Shown: positions 26,979 through 35,963, numbered from the stretch's first letter. The stretch is DNA of 64,000 nt from Bythopirellula goksoeyrii (GCF_008065115.1 NZ_CP042913.1:2888338-2952337), one strand, 5' to 3'. A program made the numbers and translations. The notes: generated by a model from the letters alone, not told the origin.

Positions 26979-27788
26979 TTGAAGTTCTTCATGCGACTTC
27001 GTCGCCCGATCGTGCAACTCGATAATTGGACTGATCCGGTTGTGGGTCTCGTCGGGGCCAACGTGCTTCAAGAATTGGCAAGTCGCCAGGTTCCTGCAAG
27101 CGACTTCGTATTTTTCAAGCCATTCTGAAAAGGAACGGCGCTCTGCTGCTGAGCGACGAGGGAATTGGTTTGGGGGCTCCGTCGCACCGCACCGCCAAGG
27201 TTTGGGTGTTAGACGGGCTCGAAAGGTTTTTTGCGTGTCACAAAAACGAACAAATTGGCTATCAGCGCCAACAGATCTCATCAAATCATTGGCACATGCT
27301 GACCCAGGTTCGAACTCTTGAGTGGTAACCAAAACACGGAATCCTGCGGCAGTTCGATAAACCCGAAAACCTGTACGCCGTTCACTTGCCAATACTGTGC
27401 AAAGATCATTGAATACTCCTTGCCATTCATGTGGAACGCCGTAGCGCGACGAGTTGCCGTACCGTGAAGGATTGCTCGACCCAGGCATATCGACGTCAAT
27501 GAAAAGAGCGTGGTATGCGTTCAGAACCATGCTGCCGTAGTGATTTCGCGTGACGATGGCATCGAGCGGCCCGTTGCATTCAGGGTCGTCGATCGTCTCT
27601 TCGGCAGACCGTTTGATTGGATAATAAATCTCGCTACGAGGGGCTTTGTCCTGCTGAGATCGTCGTTGAGAATCCGACAATCTGGCCTTTGCCGCAGTCA
27701 ACGTGTCTCTTTCAATTAGGATGCTTTCACTGGGATTAGACCGTAGCACAGGCATTTTAGACCTAGTCAAAAAATGTAAGGGTATCAT
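26970..27788 (-). CDS. Conserved hypothetical protein, possible primase-like fold
   Basis: A 272-residue protein I recognise only as a recurrent bacterial family of unknown function. Visible conserved-looking blocks are HALFIDVDMP (about 93-102), RTGFRVYRTAAGFRVLVTT (about 137-155) and QFVRFCDTQKTFRARLTPKPWRCG (about 178-201). The order of an acidic D-x-D strand, a strand-rich His/Arg segment and a later acidic strand loosely recalls archaeo-eukaryotic primases, but this is only a structural guess. No signal or TM segment is present. An alternative start at 27755 has AGG six bases upstream. The stop overlaps the kinase gene by 9 bp. Confidence 0.65.
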   Translation of the reverse strand: MIPLHFLTRSKMPVLRSNPSESILIERDTLTAAKARLSDSQRRSQQDKAPRSEIYYPIKRSAEETIDDPECNGPLDAIVTRNHYGSMVLNAYHALFIDVDMPGSSNPSRYGNSSRYGVPHEWQGVFNDLCTVLASERRTGFRVYRTAAGFRVLVTTQEFEPGSACANDLMRSVGADSQFVRFCDTQKTFRARLTPKPWRCGATEPPNQFPRRSAAERRSFSEWLEKYEVACRNLATCQFLKHVGPDETHNRISPIIELHDRATKSHEELQLA

Positions 27789-27907
27789 GTTTTACACTTC
27801 CGAATTGGCGAGCTTCTATTCTTGAGAGTAAGCAGCAGTCATTCGATTCGTGCACGTAACGAAGTAACTGCTGGCTATCAATCATGACACTTGCGCTGCC
27901 TTAAATG

Positions 27908-28300
27908 TCACCAGGTTTGCACACAGTTTTGCCTGTCAGGGTCTAATGTTGGCAAGTCGGCAGGGTCCGGGCGAGGCCACGGACCTGGGAGTATGTCCAC
28001 AATCAATTTAACTTTAAAGCACCTCCAACCAGGTGGCGCATGGGGAGGCGGACCAGTGTCAGGCTTATACTGCCATGCAAGGAGCCTTTGATTTCCAATT
28101 GGAGGAGGGCTGGCACTGGGACTTTGATCCGAACCAGCGAGATAAGGAACGATCGAGACAACTTTGGTACCGGGGCCCGGTACATCATATTTTATCTTGA
28201 TTTCCGTCCCACCATTGAGATTGATACTGCCGACGCCAGCGGGACCGGGAGCACCACCAAGTTCCTCAATCTTTGTCCTGATATCATCGTACTCCGACAT
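27908..28300 (-). CDS. Hypothetical Pro/Gly-rich protein
   Basis: The ATG at 28300 follows AAAGGAC at a normal distance, giving 130 residues; an upstream Met at 28417 would add 39 residues of poor quality. The sequence begins MSEYDDIRTKIEELGG, has a strand-rich middle (EIKIKYDVPGPGTKVVSIVPYL, read by its edges) and a Pro-rich end with PDTGPPPHAPPGW and GPWPRPDPADLP. No signal peptide or known domain was found. It lies 0.5 kb outside the integrative element. Confidence 0.5.
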   Translation of the reverse strand: MSEYDDIRTKIEELGGAPGPAGVGSINLNGGTEIKIKYDVPGPGTKVVSIVPYLAGSDQSPSASPPPIGNQRLLAWQYKPDTGPPPHAPPGWRCFKVKLIVDILPGPWPRPDPADLPTLDPDRQNCVQTW

Positions 28301-28810
28301 GGCACAGGTCCTTTTATAGTGAGAAGACCGATCGCTCGAAGAATCTATCAGAAACCATAAACCGGCTTGTGGCCGGGGCAGGTGGTCTTTCGAATTCAGA
28401 GTACTCTTGAGATCCACCTGCGCGCGGATTTTACTCCTTCTTTAGCGCATTGCAAGTAGTAAGTAAGAAAAAAATGAAAGTTCCGACAAGTCTTCAGAGG
28501 GCCGACTTGTCAATCGAAATGCTTCTACTTTATCAATCGTGGGAATGCCGAGAACCTGCCAATACTCGTTTTTTTGACAACGAGAGCAGGATAATTATCT
28601 GCCCAGACAGCTTGTAAGTGCTCCTCCGTCCTCGCGGAGTTTCGACACTCACTCGGGCTGACGTTTAATGGAATCGTGCAGATCACTATCCGAAGCCAAA
28701 GATTACCCACAATCTGTTGAAACAGAGCGCAAACCAGTGCAAGAAAGGCTTGGGGCTTTGCTAGCCCAAGCAAAAAAGTGCGAGAAGCTTGATAATCTTG
28801 CAAGAGATTC
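28301..28810. other. Left flank of the integrative element, no gene seen
   Basis: About 500 bases between the Pro-rich hypothetical gene and the left attachment core. If the att model is right, the part next to 28811 is chromosomal DNA that originally lay downstream of a tRNA-Val gene. The minus frame 28525-28803 has no ribosome site and weak protein character, so I leave it out. Confidence 0.4.
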
Positions 28811-28832
28811 TTAGTGGGCGATGAGGGACTCG
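28811..28832. repeat. Left attachment core (attL), 22 bp
   Basis: It is identical over 22 bp to 39794-39815; the bases on either side differ (C versus A before, C versus A after). It contains GGGCGATGAGGGACTCG, the reverse complement of a tRNA acceptor and T-arm 3' strand. To the right the sequence stops resembling a tRNA and becomes the orphan integrase tail. Confidence 0.75.
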
Positions 28833-29014
28833 CATCTCACCCTCAAAACCCGGAGAAAACACCTCTTTCCGAGAGAGTGTATGCTCAGGTGCAAGTAAAT
28901 TCGCCAAATACTGATCCAGGATTGGCCATTCTGATCGAAGCTTGGTCGACTCTAGACGAGGAGACCAAGGCAAGCATCCTGGCCATGATCGAGAATGACT
29001 GTGAGGCCGGCTGA
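28814..29014 (+). pseudogene. Detached integrase C-terminal tail
   Basis: This open frame starts in the att core with VGDEGL, the same six residues in the same frame as integrase residues 424-429, and continues for 60 residues (LASHPQNPEKTPLSERV ... LAILIEAWSTLDEETKASIL ... CEAG) to a stop. The end has a conserved-looking amphipathic helix, and I recall similar tails on planctomycete integrases. It has no start or ribosome site of its own worth trusting. In the excised circle it would be the natural C-terminus of the integrase; in the integrated state it is unlikely to be translated. Confidence 0.6.
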
Positions 29015-29697
29015 ATAATCACCTGCCCAAGTTGCCATGGATCATGTCATGGGCCATGCCAGTATCCCAAGGAATGCTCACTTCCCAGAACGGATCAGAG
29101 GGTAGCGGCGCCTGGCTGTGTCAAGTTTTGTACGAGAGCATCTCAATCCTGATACAGAGAATTGATATTTATGATAGTTGCTTGCTCTCGCAGACGGAGG
29201 AGTCGAAATAAATCATTTTGACCATGATCGAGATTTACTGACGCTTTTGCTCCAGACTTTAATTCGCCTCCACCCCTTCAGGTACCATCGGTATAGCGTA
29301 CTGGCTCACCTGCTCCCATTCAGAGGGTTTTCCACCCCAGCGGACAGTAAATTAGTGGCCACCATGAGAGGACTTGGGGGGCTCTATTGCCAACCACTAA
29401 GTAGCGGCGGTCGATAAAACCCCGGAACTTAGCGAAGTTCAGCTATCGACTTCGGCTGTGCACTCCGTCGCTAGATAGTGTCACTTTTTGCCTGGCGGAG
29501 TCGTAAGTTCTAGTTTGCCTAGTGGTTGCAGTGATTTGCCATGGCAAACTAATGGATTGTCGGAGATTAGCAAGGTAATGTCCCTTAGAGAATTTGTAGT
29601 ACACCATGATGTGCAGCCTGTTACAATGAGGGGCATTCCAAATGGCTCGCTGTCAAATCGGCGGAAAATGGGCATCTGTTTTCCAAGAGGAGAAAAC
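29015..29697. other. Non-coding stretch after attL, holds dispersed repeat copy 1
   Basis: No convincing gene is present. The frame 29178-29417 covers the dispersed repeat and lacks a ribosome site. The frame that begins at 29488 is the upstream extension of the next gene, whose true start is at 29698. Confidence 0.5.
29252..29336 (+). repeat. Dispersed intergenic repeat, copy 1
   Basis: About 85 bp. It shares CCAGAyTTTAATyC, CTTCAGGTACCATCGGTA, TAGCGTACTGG and CTCCCATTCAGAGG blocks with copy 2 at 40198-40284, and a weaker form with copy 3 at 44318-44382. TACCATCGGTA inside it is a short inverted repeat. All three copies lie in the same orientation and outside genes. Confidence 0.7.
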
Positions 29698-30519
29698 GTG
29701 AAAGAAACTTTAATTCGGGTCGTCCTTTTTCTGACATTCCTGGCTAGCTGCGAATTTGAAACGCAGGCGGCCATCATTATCACCAGGGTTGAAACGACAG
29801 GCTACGCTTCTGCGCTTTCCGGACTCGGCTACCAAGATTGGAATGAAATGGCTATAGGGAATTTTGAGGAGGTTTTCGGAGACTACTCCGCCTATGCAAT
29901 GGCGCATAGCGACATTGATCCCGGTGGAGACCACAATGCCAGTTCTTTGGGAAGCTTGAGTTACGATGAGCTGAACTCAGCGTTTCTATTATCGGGGACA
30001 GCTGCTGCCGACTCCCCAACGAAACAGCTATATACGAGCAGTTCTTCTCGCATTGAGATTGATCTGACACTTGATAATTCCTATTCATTTTCGCTCAGTG
30101 GTTCGAGTTCGAATCCCCAAGTCCCATTTGTGGGTTTGACTCTGCTTCCAGACGTTGCTAATGAGAGATATTACGTTGGCGACTCAGGTACTATTGGTCC
30201 GGGCAACTACAGGCTCCAGGGATATGTATCCGTTTCCGCTCTAGTGGAAGACGCATCGGAGTCCGATTGGTATTCGGCAACCTTATTGTTTTCTGCGGTT
30301 CCTAGTGATGCTGACTTCGACGATGACGGCGACGTAGACGGCCACGACTTTCTTGTTTGGCAAACTAACTACGGAGTATCCACTGACGGTGACGATCTCC
30401 TGACATGGCATTCTCAATACGGCACGAATGTGCCACCGTATACGGCATCGACTGCTGTTCCAGAACCGAATACTCTAATCCTGCTGCTAGGGATATTGGT
30501 GCCCGTGCTGCGACGCTGA
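29698..30519 (+). CDS. Exported protein with dockerin-like repeat and PEP-CTERM anchor
   Basis: The GTG at 29698 has AAGAGGAG five bases upstream and opens a signal peptide (KETLIRVVLFLTFLASC, then QA). The 273-residue product has a strand-rich body of unknown function, a dockerin-type Ca-binding loop (DADFDDDGDVDGHDFLVWQ) with a second partial copy (DGDDLLTWHSQYG), and a C-terminal PEP-CTERM signal: VPEPNTL, hydrophobic helix, then RR. Such proteins are exported and processed by exosortase in planctomycetes. The longer ATG-initiated frame upstream lacks protein character. Confidence 0.75.
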   Translation: MKETLIRVVLFLTFLASCEFETQAAIIITRVETTGYASALSGLGYQDWNEMAIGNFEEVFGDYSAYAMAHSDIDPGGDHNASSLGSLSYDELNSAFLLSGTAAADSPTKQLYTSSSSRIEIDLTLDNSYSFSLSGSSSNPQVPFVGLTLLPDVANERYYVGDSGTIGPGNYRLQGYVSVSALVEDASESDWYSATLLFSAVPSDADFDDDGDVDGHDFLVWQTNYGVSTDGDDLLTWHSQYGTNVPPYTASTAVPEPNTLILLLGILVPVLRR

Positions 30520-30797
30520 TACAAATTACTTGTTAGGGCATCGAATCGCTTTAGACGGCATTCTGTGCGACCGATTTTTGGGAGTGTGTAATTAGCGGCG
30601 GCGTGCCAAACCTCCGCTAGGAACGGACGCAAACAGAAGTCTCTCTGGCTGCCCCTTCTACGCAAGCAATCCGCTTGTGGCACACTTTCTTGCTACTTCA
30701 GCACAAGATGTCACCAGCGGGCATCCTAGGGCTTGCAGGTGGTCATCCGTACACGTATGGTAATTGCGGACAATCCCGACACCTTGGAGGCAGAGCG

Positions 30798-30998
30798 ATG
30801 GAAACCAGTACAATGATCCAATCTATGGAAGAAAAAGGCTTTGAAGTGGAGTTGAGCGAGACCGGACGAAAGGACGTCGACCAATGGGCTTGCTATGTGT
30901 CCCGGGCCAATTGCGGGAAGGGGTTCTTCGGGAGGAGCGAATCGGCCGCACTCAAGAAAGCCGTTGAGGCCGTGGAAGCTGGGGAAGTGGGGTGGTGA
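30798..30998 (+). CDS. Small hypothetical soluble protein
   Basis: The ATG at 30798 is preceded by GGAGG with 7 bases between, giving 66 residues starting METSTMIQSMEEKGFEVEL and ending EAVEAGEVGW. It is predicted to fold as strands plus a C-terminal helix (SAALKKAVEAVEAG). I do not recognise the family. The clear ribosome site is the main support. Confidence 0.5.
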   Translation: METSTMIQSMEEKGFEVELSETGRKDVDQWACYVSRANCGKGFFGRSESAALKKAVEAVEAGEVGW

Positions 30999-31094
30999 AA
31001 TCGAAGAGCACTACTAGAGCTTTGCAGTTTGCCCCCACGACTTCGCGGTTCGGAAGTAGTGGTACTAGTCCCTGCATTTCTGGCCAGGGTACTT

Positions 31095-32045
31095 TCAAAG
31101 AATTGTGTTTAGATTTTCTTCCAGTTCTTTAGTCGGTGGGGATTTAAACCAAAAAGCTGCTGAAAGCATAATTGTGCCTGCGACTAAATCGAATTCAGAC
31201 CATGCATGTCGGCTAAAATGAAACGGCACAAGTGGGTTGAATAGGCCTGCTAGGATTCCAAAGCCCCAAGGCATCCATGTATATCCCCATCGATAAGCGT
31301 AAATGGAGAGCATGATGGCAGTCGCAGAAACGAGGACGCGGAGAACCTGGTAGAACACGTAAGGATGTGTTTCATCGCGAGCAACGAAAAGCATGCACGC
31401 AGAAGCTGCGCAAAGAATCACGATTGGAAAACGCTCAAATGGTGTGATGTCTAGTTTAATGCGCTGTGACTCGTTGCTAAACCACTTTTTTGTTTCTTCA
31501 GTGTAGCCAAGCGAAAAGAAAAGTAATCCCAAAAATCCAAGAAGAAAGACAAGCATTATTCCGGTTCCGTCCCTTCTTCGATCTCCAGTCACACGATTTA
31601 TTTTAGGATCGGACTGAAGGTATTCAATTTCAAGCAGTTCGTCCTCTAGGATATCCATATTTGAGCGCCCTACATATTCTTTCCCGTTTCGTGCCCTAAA
31701 AGAGTACTCAGTTAAATAAGGGTCTTCCCCGCCCCCCCCGACATAAGTGATCTCACCTCTTGTCTTTGTAGCGGTCTTGTCCAATGATCGCGTTTCTTGC
31801 CAGTTCTGAAGATAATTGAATGATTGGAGGATGGTTCCAGCAAACATGACAACACTCCACCCGAGCATGCTCCAGTCTCGTTGAATTCTCCACCAATTAG
31901 CCATTTTCAGTGCTTCTTGCATTGCATATTCAAAGGTTACACCAAGCATTCTGACCACGAATCTGGCATCTAGCAAGAATTGGCCAAATAGAGCTAGCCA
32001 GAACGCCAGCAAAACACTTGTGCCAACTCTTTGCCTCTCCGACAC
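31095..32045 (-). CDS. Multi-pass membrane protein with DUF3592-like segment
   Basis: A 316-residue protein with about seven hydrophobic segments. Between the second and third hydrophobic regions, about residues 90-150, a soluble part reads TRGEITYVGGGG, YSFRARNGKEYVGRSNM and LLEIEYLQSDPKINRV, which follows the DUF3592 pattern (extracytoplasmic strand-rich insert ending in an L.Y..DP.I..V motif). Function is unknown. It is divergent from the tiny zinc-ribbon gene at 32129. Confidence 0.65.
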   Translation of the reverse strand: MSERQRVGTSVLLAFWLALFGQFLLDARFVVRMLGVTFEYAMQEALKMANWWRIQRDWSMLGWSVVMFAGTILQSFNYLQNWQETRSLDKTATKTRGEITYVGGGGEDPYLTEYSFRARNGKEYVGRSNMDILEDELLEIEYLQSDPKINRVTGDRRRDGTGIMLVFLLGFLGLLFFSLGYTEETKKWFSNESQRIKLDITPFERFPIVILCAASACMLFVARDETHPYVFYQVLRVLVSATAIMLSIYAYRWGYTWMPWGFGILAGLFNPLVPFHFSRHAWSEFDLVAGTIMLSAAFWFKSPPTKELEENLNTIL

Positions 32046-32128
32046 AATTTAACGCCAGAGGGCTTCCAGGGGATTGTTAGTATTCATCTGTATATGTATC
32101 TTAGATTGCTCACCCTGGAGCCAAAACC

Positions 32129-32266
32129 ATGTTATCAGACGAGCAAAACCGTATAGAGCACGAGACTCATGACCAGTCCGTTGAAGAGGAAATGAGGGAG
32201 AGGTACGAGGAACAGCAGCGGCGACTGGCTTGCCCGAGTTGTGGGGAGGAAGCGTTTACGGGGTAG
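32129..32266 (+). CDS. 45-residue CPxCG zinc-knuckle protein
   Basis: The ATG at 32129 follows GGAG by 8 bases. The product begins MLSDEQNRIEHETHDQ, has a charged helix rich in Glu and Arg, and ends LACPSCGEEAFTG. The single CPSCG knuckle suggests zinc binding as a dimer or with a partner. Many planctomycetes carry tiny proteins of this kind with no known role. It lies divergent to the DUF3592-like gene. Confidence 0.5.
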   Translation: MLSDEQNRIEHETHDQSVEEEMRERYEEQQRRLACPSCGEEAFTG

Positions 32267-32703
32267 ACGCGTCCATGTCGGCCTCATGTCGTAAAACACA
32301 ATCTATGGTCAGGCTACGTCCCAGAGGATTACTTGCTCTCTTTCCTTCGCTCCGGGCAAGTCTTTACCCGTGTAAAAGAGTTCCGGTGTGGATTCCGCAG
32401 AAACAACCTCAGGCACTGGTTCTACGCAGAACAGTGATCGCTGCCCCGGAAGGTACTTGGGAGTTCGATTACCTACTCTGCTGTTATCCATTTGAGTTTG
32501 CCGAGAGTGGGAATCGGTCATCTTCGTTCCTCCTGATTGCGAAGACTTCGGCGGATCTTGATTGGCGCGGGTCGGTTATATCGTCCCGAAAGTGCGACCG
32601 GCAAGATGTACATCGGTGCGCTTAAAAATGCAGGGAAAGCTAGGAACCTGGCAAGGAGGAGGGATCTCTCGCAAAGGTAATCTAATTTTGTGTCTTGCTC
32701 CCA
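32267..32703. other. Cargo gap without a recognised gene
   Basis: Overlapping frames on both strands (such as 32230-32625 plus) have no ribosome site and unconvincing composition. The segment could be decayed coding sequence: the stretch around 32340-32440 has several short frames with Cys/Trp-rich products. Confidence 0.35.
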
Positions 32704-33753
32704 CTACTTCGAGTGATTGTTGCAGTGGTACCAATCCCGTCGCTGTCGGACACGCAACATATTTAAAGAGTTGCAAATTAGAACCAATATGATTGTGCTG
32801 GGTTCGGGAATAGCACTTGCAATACGAAAGCCATTAGCCCCGCTGTTTTCAGAGGATGGTTCCCCGCTTCCCCTTGTCGATGCCAACAAAGTAAAAGAGG
32901 CCTCATCCCATCCACCACCCCGAACAACTCTCTGATTAGAGTCATAAATCGTATCAGTCCACTCTCTTACATTGCCCCCTTGGTCAAAAGTACCGTAGGG
33001 ACTGAAGGCCAGCGAATATGCACCTACTTCAGACAGGTGATTGGCAGTGGAATTATTGGGTCCGGGGATTGCGAAGAAGTCGTTGTATCCGTTCGCAATG
33101 CCGTCATCCTTAATAAAATTTGCCACATTTGAGTTGTCAGGACTGTTCAGGCTAGTTGGATCGTCTGAATAAGGCTCGGTATCAGTGGAAGTCGGATAAT
33201 CCCAGTAGTTGCCCGTGTTGCCATCATTCTTGTGGTAGGCCGCTTTGTACCATTCGTTTTCACTGGGGATAAAGTAAGAAGCCGATTGACTGCGGACTTC
33301 GCTCAGGCCGTCCGAGATAGTATAAACGCCCGTTTCAGTGTCGCCACTGCCTTGATTGTTTTCTAGCCAGTTCACGAACCGCATCGAATCTAGAAAAGAA
33401 ACAAAAACTACCGGATACTCTCCATAGTTCGGTTTGACGACATACTTCATTCCAGGTGGTTGATTAGAGTCGAAAAGAATTCCGCCAGCCCCTTCGGTAG
33501 TCATGTTTGGATTGTATAGAGCTAACAAGTTCTCGCCATTTGAATCAACTGAGTTAAGAAAATTAGTGTATTGAGTGTTCGTTACTTCGTATTTGCTGAT
33601 GCGGTACGTGTAGGTCACATCGCCGAATCCAGTCGAGTCTGATTGATTGCCTGGATTGCCAACTGTGACCCAGTCGAAAGCAACTTCTCCTCTTGTGGAG
33701 AGGATACAGGAGGTAAATGGCACAAGAAAAGAGATTATTGCAGCACGAAACAT
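32704..33753 (-). CDS. Secreted formylglycine-generating-enzyme-like (SUMF1) protein with PEP-type tail
   Basis: A 349-residue protein. A signal peptide (FRAAIISFLVPFTSCILS) leads into an FGE-sulfatase fold: YRISKYEVTNTQYTNFL, YPVVFVSFLDSMRFVNWLE, YFIPSENEWYKAAYH, FDQGGNVREWTDT and RVVRGGGWDE, in the standard order. IPEPSTIILVLICNSL near the end resembles a PEP-CTERM signal, followed by an Arg-rich tail. The N-terminal placement and lack of catalytic Cys pair suggest a carbohydrate- or ligand-binding relative rather than a sulfatase-maturing enzyme. The longer tail after the anchor is odd for this signal. Confidence 0.78.
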   Translation of the reverse strand: MFRAAIISFLVPFTSCILSTRGEVAFDWVTVGNPGNQSDSTGFGDVTYTYRISKYEVTNTQYTNFLNSVDSNGENLLALYNPNMTTEGAGGILFDSNQPPGMKYVVKPNYGEYPVVFVSFLDSMRFVNWLENNQGSGDTETGVYTISDGLSEVRSQSASYFIPSENEWYKAAYHKNDGNTGNYWDYPTSTDTEPYSDDPTSLNSPDNSNVANFIKDDGIANGYNDFFAIPGPNNSTANHLSEVGAYSLAFSPYGTFDQGGNVREWTDTIYDSNQRVVRGGGWDEASFTLLASTRGSGEPSSENSGANGFRIASAIPEPSTIILVLICNSLNMLRVRQRRDWYHCNNHSK

Positions 33754-34188
33754 AATCTAGCCTCTAGAATGCGAAAGGACTGCTCTTCATTGCTGCCGTA
33801 TTGTAGCTAGTTACTTTCCTTATTTCTAAACAATTCCCTCAGAATTGAGAAAGTTCAAGGATTAGTGGGTTTTCTGGCAGTATTTTCACCCCCTCTACCG
33901 ATTCCGAATCTCTGGTATAATCAGCGGTGGGTACTTTGTCTCAAACTGAAGAGACCTTTCATGCGTTTCCTAATTCCCCCTCATTTTGTTCTGGGAATGG
34001 CTAGAGTAGACCGCAAACTTCGCCGGTAACTGAGCGGTCGTAAGGTCCCCTCAGTCCGCAGCAAGGCTATCCTGGCCTTGAATGAGGCATTGAATACACA
34101 TCGCTTCCGCGACATAACTGGCTCTCCTGATAGATAAATCGACAAGGCTTCTACACCTTATCAGGCTGTCCAGATTTCGGAGTCGTCC
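33754..34188. other. Cargo gap without a recognised gene
   Basis: A plus-strand frame from ATG 33961 (MRFLIPPHFVLGMARVDRK) stops after 22 codons, and a second open stretch follows in the same frame (GRKVPSVRSKAILALNEAL). This looks like a decayed short gene. I cannot identify its origin. Confidence 0.35.
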
Positions 34189-34401
34189 TCAATCAAAAGC
34201 AACTGCCTGAGAGTCGCTTTCTTTGACTGTTCTCCCAGAACGTGTCCATCGGAGTTCGCCACTGGATGTGTTCACAATTGTGCGACCATCGCCCGAAGGC
34301 TTCCATTCCCCAACAAATAGTTGATAAAAAAGGATCGTTACGGCTATGCCAGCCGCAAAGGCAATTGCTGCAATTCTGATGTCATTTTTGCCATGTATCA
34401 T
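34189..34401 (-). CDS. Small single-pass membrane protein
   Basis: A 70-residue protein: short charged N-terminus (MIHGKNDIR), one TM helix (IAAIAFAAGIAVTILFYQLF, about residues 10-29) and a polar extracytoplasmic tail. No family is recognised. It has no close operon partner. Confidence 0.42.
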   Translation of the reverse strand: MIHGKNDIRIAAIAFAAGIAVTILFYQLFVGEWKPSGDGRTIVNTSSGELRWTRSGRTVKESDSQAVAFD

Positions 34402-34562
34402 TTGAAACTCACTGCATCTTGCAAGTTGAGAAACTGGATTTATACCAGAATCTAGTTGCTTTCCTTTGCATATAATGAAGTTTGATTTCTTGGATTCAGT
34501 ATCTCACAGAAGATCACGAACTTGCAACTACTTCAATTCATACTAACGGAGCATTATGGACC

Positions 34563-35057
34563 ATGCAGGAATCTAAAGCTTTAATCATGGAACGGCTGCG
34601 TCGGGAAGGCCGCTGGGATGAGGCATCCCTCTTCAAGGATCAAACGATCAAGGAACTCCGGGCAGCTGGCAAGACTCGCAGGGAGGCTGGAGAACTCGCC
34701 TGGGCGGAGATGGCAAGAAAGTATCCTCCTGTTAATCAAGCGAACGAGGGCAGCGATCTAGGGGTTCTGGACCCTACTGAGGAAGATCTGCCCAATAGCT
34801 CACCAGCTACGTTTGTCGGGGATGCGTTCTGGGTCTACAACTCGATTGGCAGGGCGACTGTGGTATCTGCAAGTGCGCCAAGTGCTGGGGCCTGGGCCTT
34901 GCTCAGATGGGCCAAGCGGAATGAGGATCGATTCTTTGAGCAGATTCTGCCCAAGGCCTTACAGCTCAGCACTAAGCTTGAGTCGGAGCAAGAATCCCTC
35001 GATCAGGAGGATAAAGAGTTGGGCGAACTCGAAGAACTGCTGGGGTGTTCTGTCTGA
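34563..35057 (+). CDS. Hypothetical protein of integrative-element type
   Basis: From ATG 34563 this is 164 residues; the open frame extends upstream to 34482 without a better start. The N-terminus (IMERLRREGRWDEASLFKDQ, then KTRREAGELAWAEM) is a helical, charged module that I recall near integrases in planctomycete islands. The C-terminus is helical and acidic (ESEQESLDQEDKELGELEE). No catalytic motif is seen. It is likely to be an accessory gene of the element. Confidence 0.55.
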   Translation: MQESKALIMERLRREGRWDEASLFKDQTIKELRAAGKTRREAGELAWAEMARKYPPVNQANEGSDLGVLDPTEEDLPNSSPATFVGDAFWVYNSIGRATVVSASAPSAGAWALLRWAKRNEDRFFEQILPKALQLSTKLESEQESLDQEDKELGELEELLGCSV

Positions 35058-35530
35058 GGAGCAGCAAGGGGCATGGCGTAGGTGTCGCGCGATTGCTCCA
35101 GACGGTAGATCCCCTACTCATCAGGGCGCGGGCGCGTATAGATTGTACCCAAGGCTAAACTTTTGGTCAAAGACCTCGGTGCATACTTGACAGTGCGAGC
35201 ACATTCCGCTAGGATGAGGGTATATTCCAAGTCGGACGGGAACGAACAAATCAGCGATGTAACCTTGAGCCGCTGCTTGTCTCCTGGTGATCTGACTGGA
35301 TGGCTACCTTAGCGTCAGGCAACTGAGCCGTTGACAAGGAGCGGAAAGCTCAGGTAGGGATAGAGGCTGATTTGGCGACCGATTCATCCGTCAAATAAAC
35401 AGTGCCTATCAACAGTTGAAAGGGTGGATGCGCGAAGTGTGCATTCATTTACAAACTTTCCGTTGTTGATTAGCGCTGTATTTTTTTGCGCTCTTCCACA
35501 GCGGGTGAACCCCCGTTTCGGAGAAACGCA
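35058..35530. other. Gap upstream of the excisionase gene
   Basis: No convincing ORF or RNA gene is present. The AT-rich part near 35440-35500 probably contains the promoter for the rightward replication/integration operon, but I cannot assign boxes. Confidence 0.35.
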
Positions 35531-35749
35531 ATGTCTTCAAAAAGCCCAACGATTCTTCTCACCCGCCGACAAGTGGCTGAGGCAATGAATCTATCAGAGC
35601 GTTATGTTTTCACACTAACAAAACGCGGTGTGCTCCCCCAAATTCGGCTCGGTAGATCCGTGCGCTACCGTGTAAAAGATGTCGAAAAGGCTACATCGTT
35701 ACTGATTGCAGAGCAGCAGGATTCGCAAGGAGGACACAATGAGTATTAG
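35531..35749 (+). CDS. Excisionase/AlpA-type helix-turn-helix protein
   Basis: The ATG at 35531 follows GGAG by 7 bases. The 72-residue product has a winged HTH of the MerR/excisionase kind: LLTRRQVAEAMNLSERYVF, then LTKRGVLPQIRLGRSVRYRVKDVEKA (read by its ends). Such proteins bend att DNA to favour excision or regulate the integrase. It overlaps the next HTH gene by 11 bp. Role inferred from family and place. Confidence 0.72.
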   Translation: MSSKSPTILLTRRQVAEAMNLSERYVFTLTKRGVLPQIRLGRSVRYRVKDVEKATSLLIAEQQDSQGGHNEY

Positions 35750-35963
35750 CATCGAATCAAGTTCAATTGAACAACAATCCATACCGTCAGCACTTTTGAA
35801 CGAACATCAAGTCTGCCGCTATTTGGGCAATGTTTCTGCCAAGCATCTCTACAACCTACGGAAACGCGGCGACCTGCCATTCGTCTCTGTCGGACGCAGG
35901 ATCTTGTATAGCCGAATCGCTCTTGATAGATGGATAGAAGAGCGTCAGCAGCAAAGTAAATAA
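35739..35963 (+). CDS. Second excisionase-like helix-turn-helix protein
   Basis: This has a strong AGGAGG site eight bases before the ATG at 35739. The 74-residue protein reads LLNEHQVCRYLGNVSAKHLYNL, then RKRGDLPFVSVGRRILYSRIALDRWIEER (each given by ends), the same HTH type as the gene before it. Two tandem excisionase-like genes may act as a heterodimer, or one may be the regulator. It is coupled by overlap to the preceding gene. Confidence 0.72.
   Translation: MSISIESSSIEQQSIPSALLNEHQVCRYLGNVSAKHLYNLRKRGDLPFVSVGRRILYSRIALDRWIEERQQQSK

Noticed and set aside
28525-28803. Minus-strand 92-residue hypothetical gene
   Set aside because: No ribosome site, odd composition and no neighbours to support it. 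It probably is a chance frame in flank DNA.
32230-32625. 131-residue plus-strand gene
   Set aside because: It starts inside the zinc-knuckle gene in another frame, lacks a ribosome site and has shadow-like composition.
32704-33753. Active sulfatase-modifying enzyme
   Set aside because: The protein is exported with a PEP-type tail, and the catalytic Cys pair is not evident in the expected region. No sulfatase gene is nearby.
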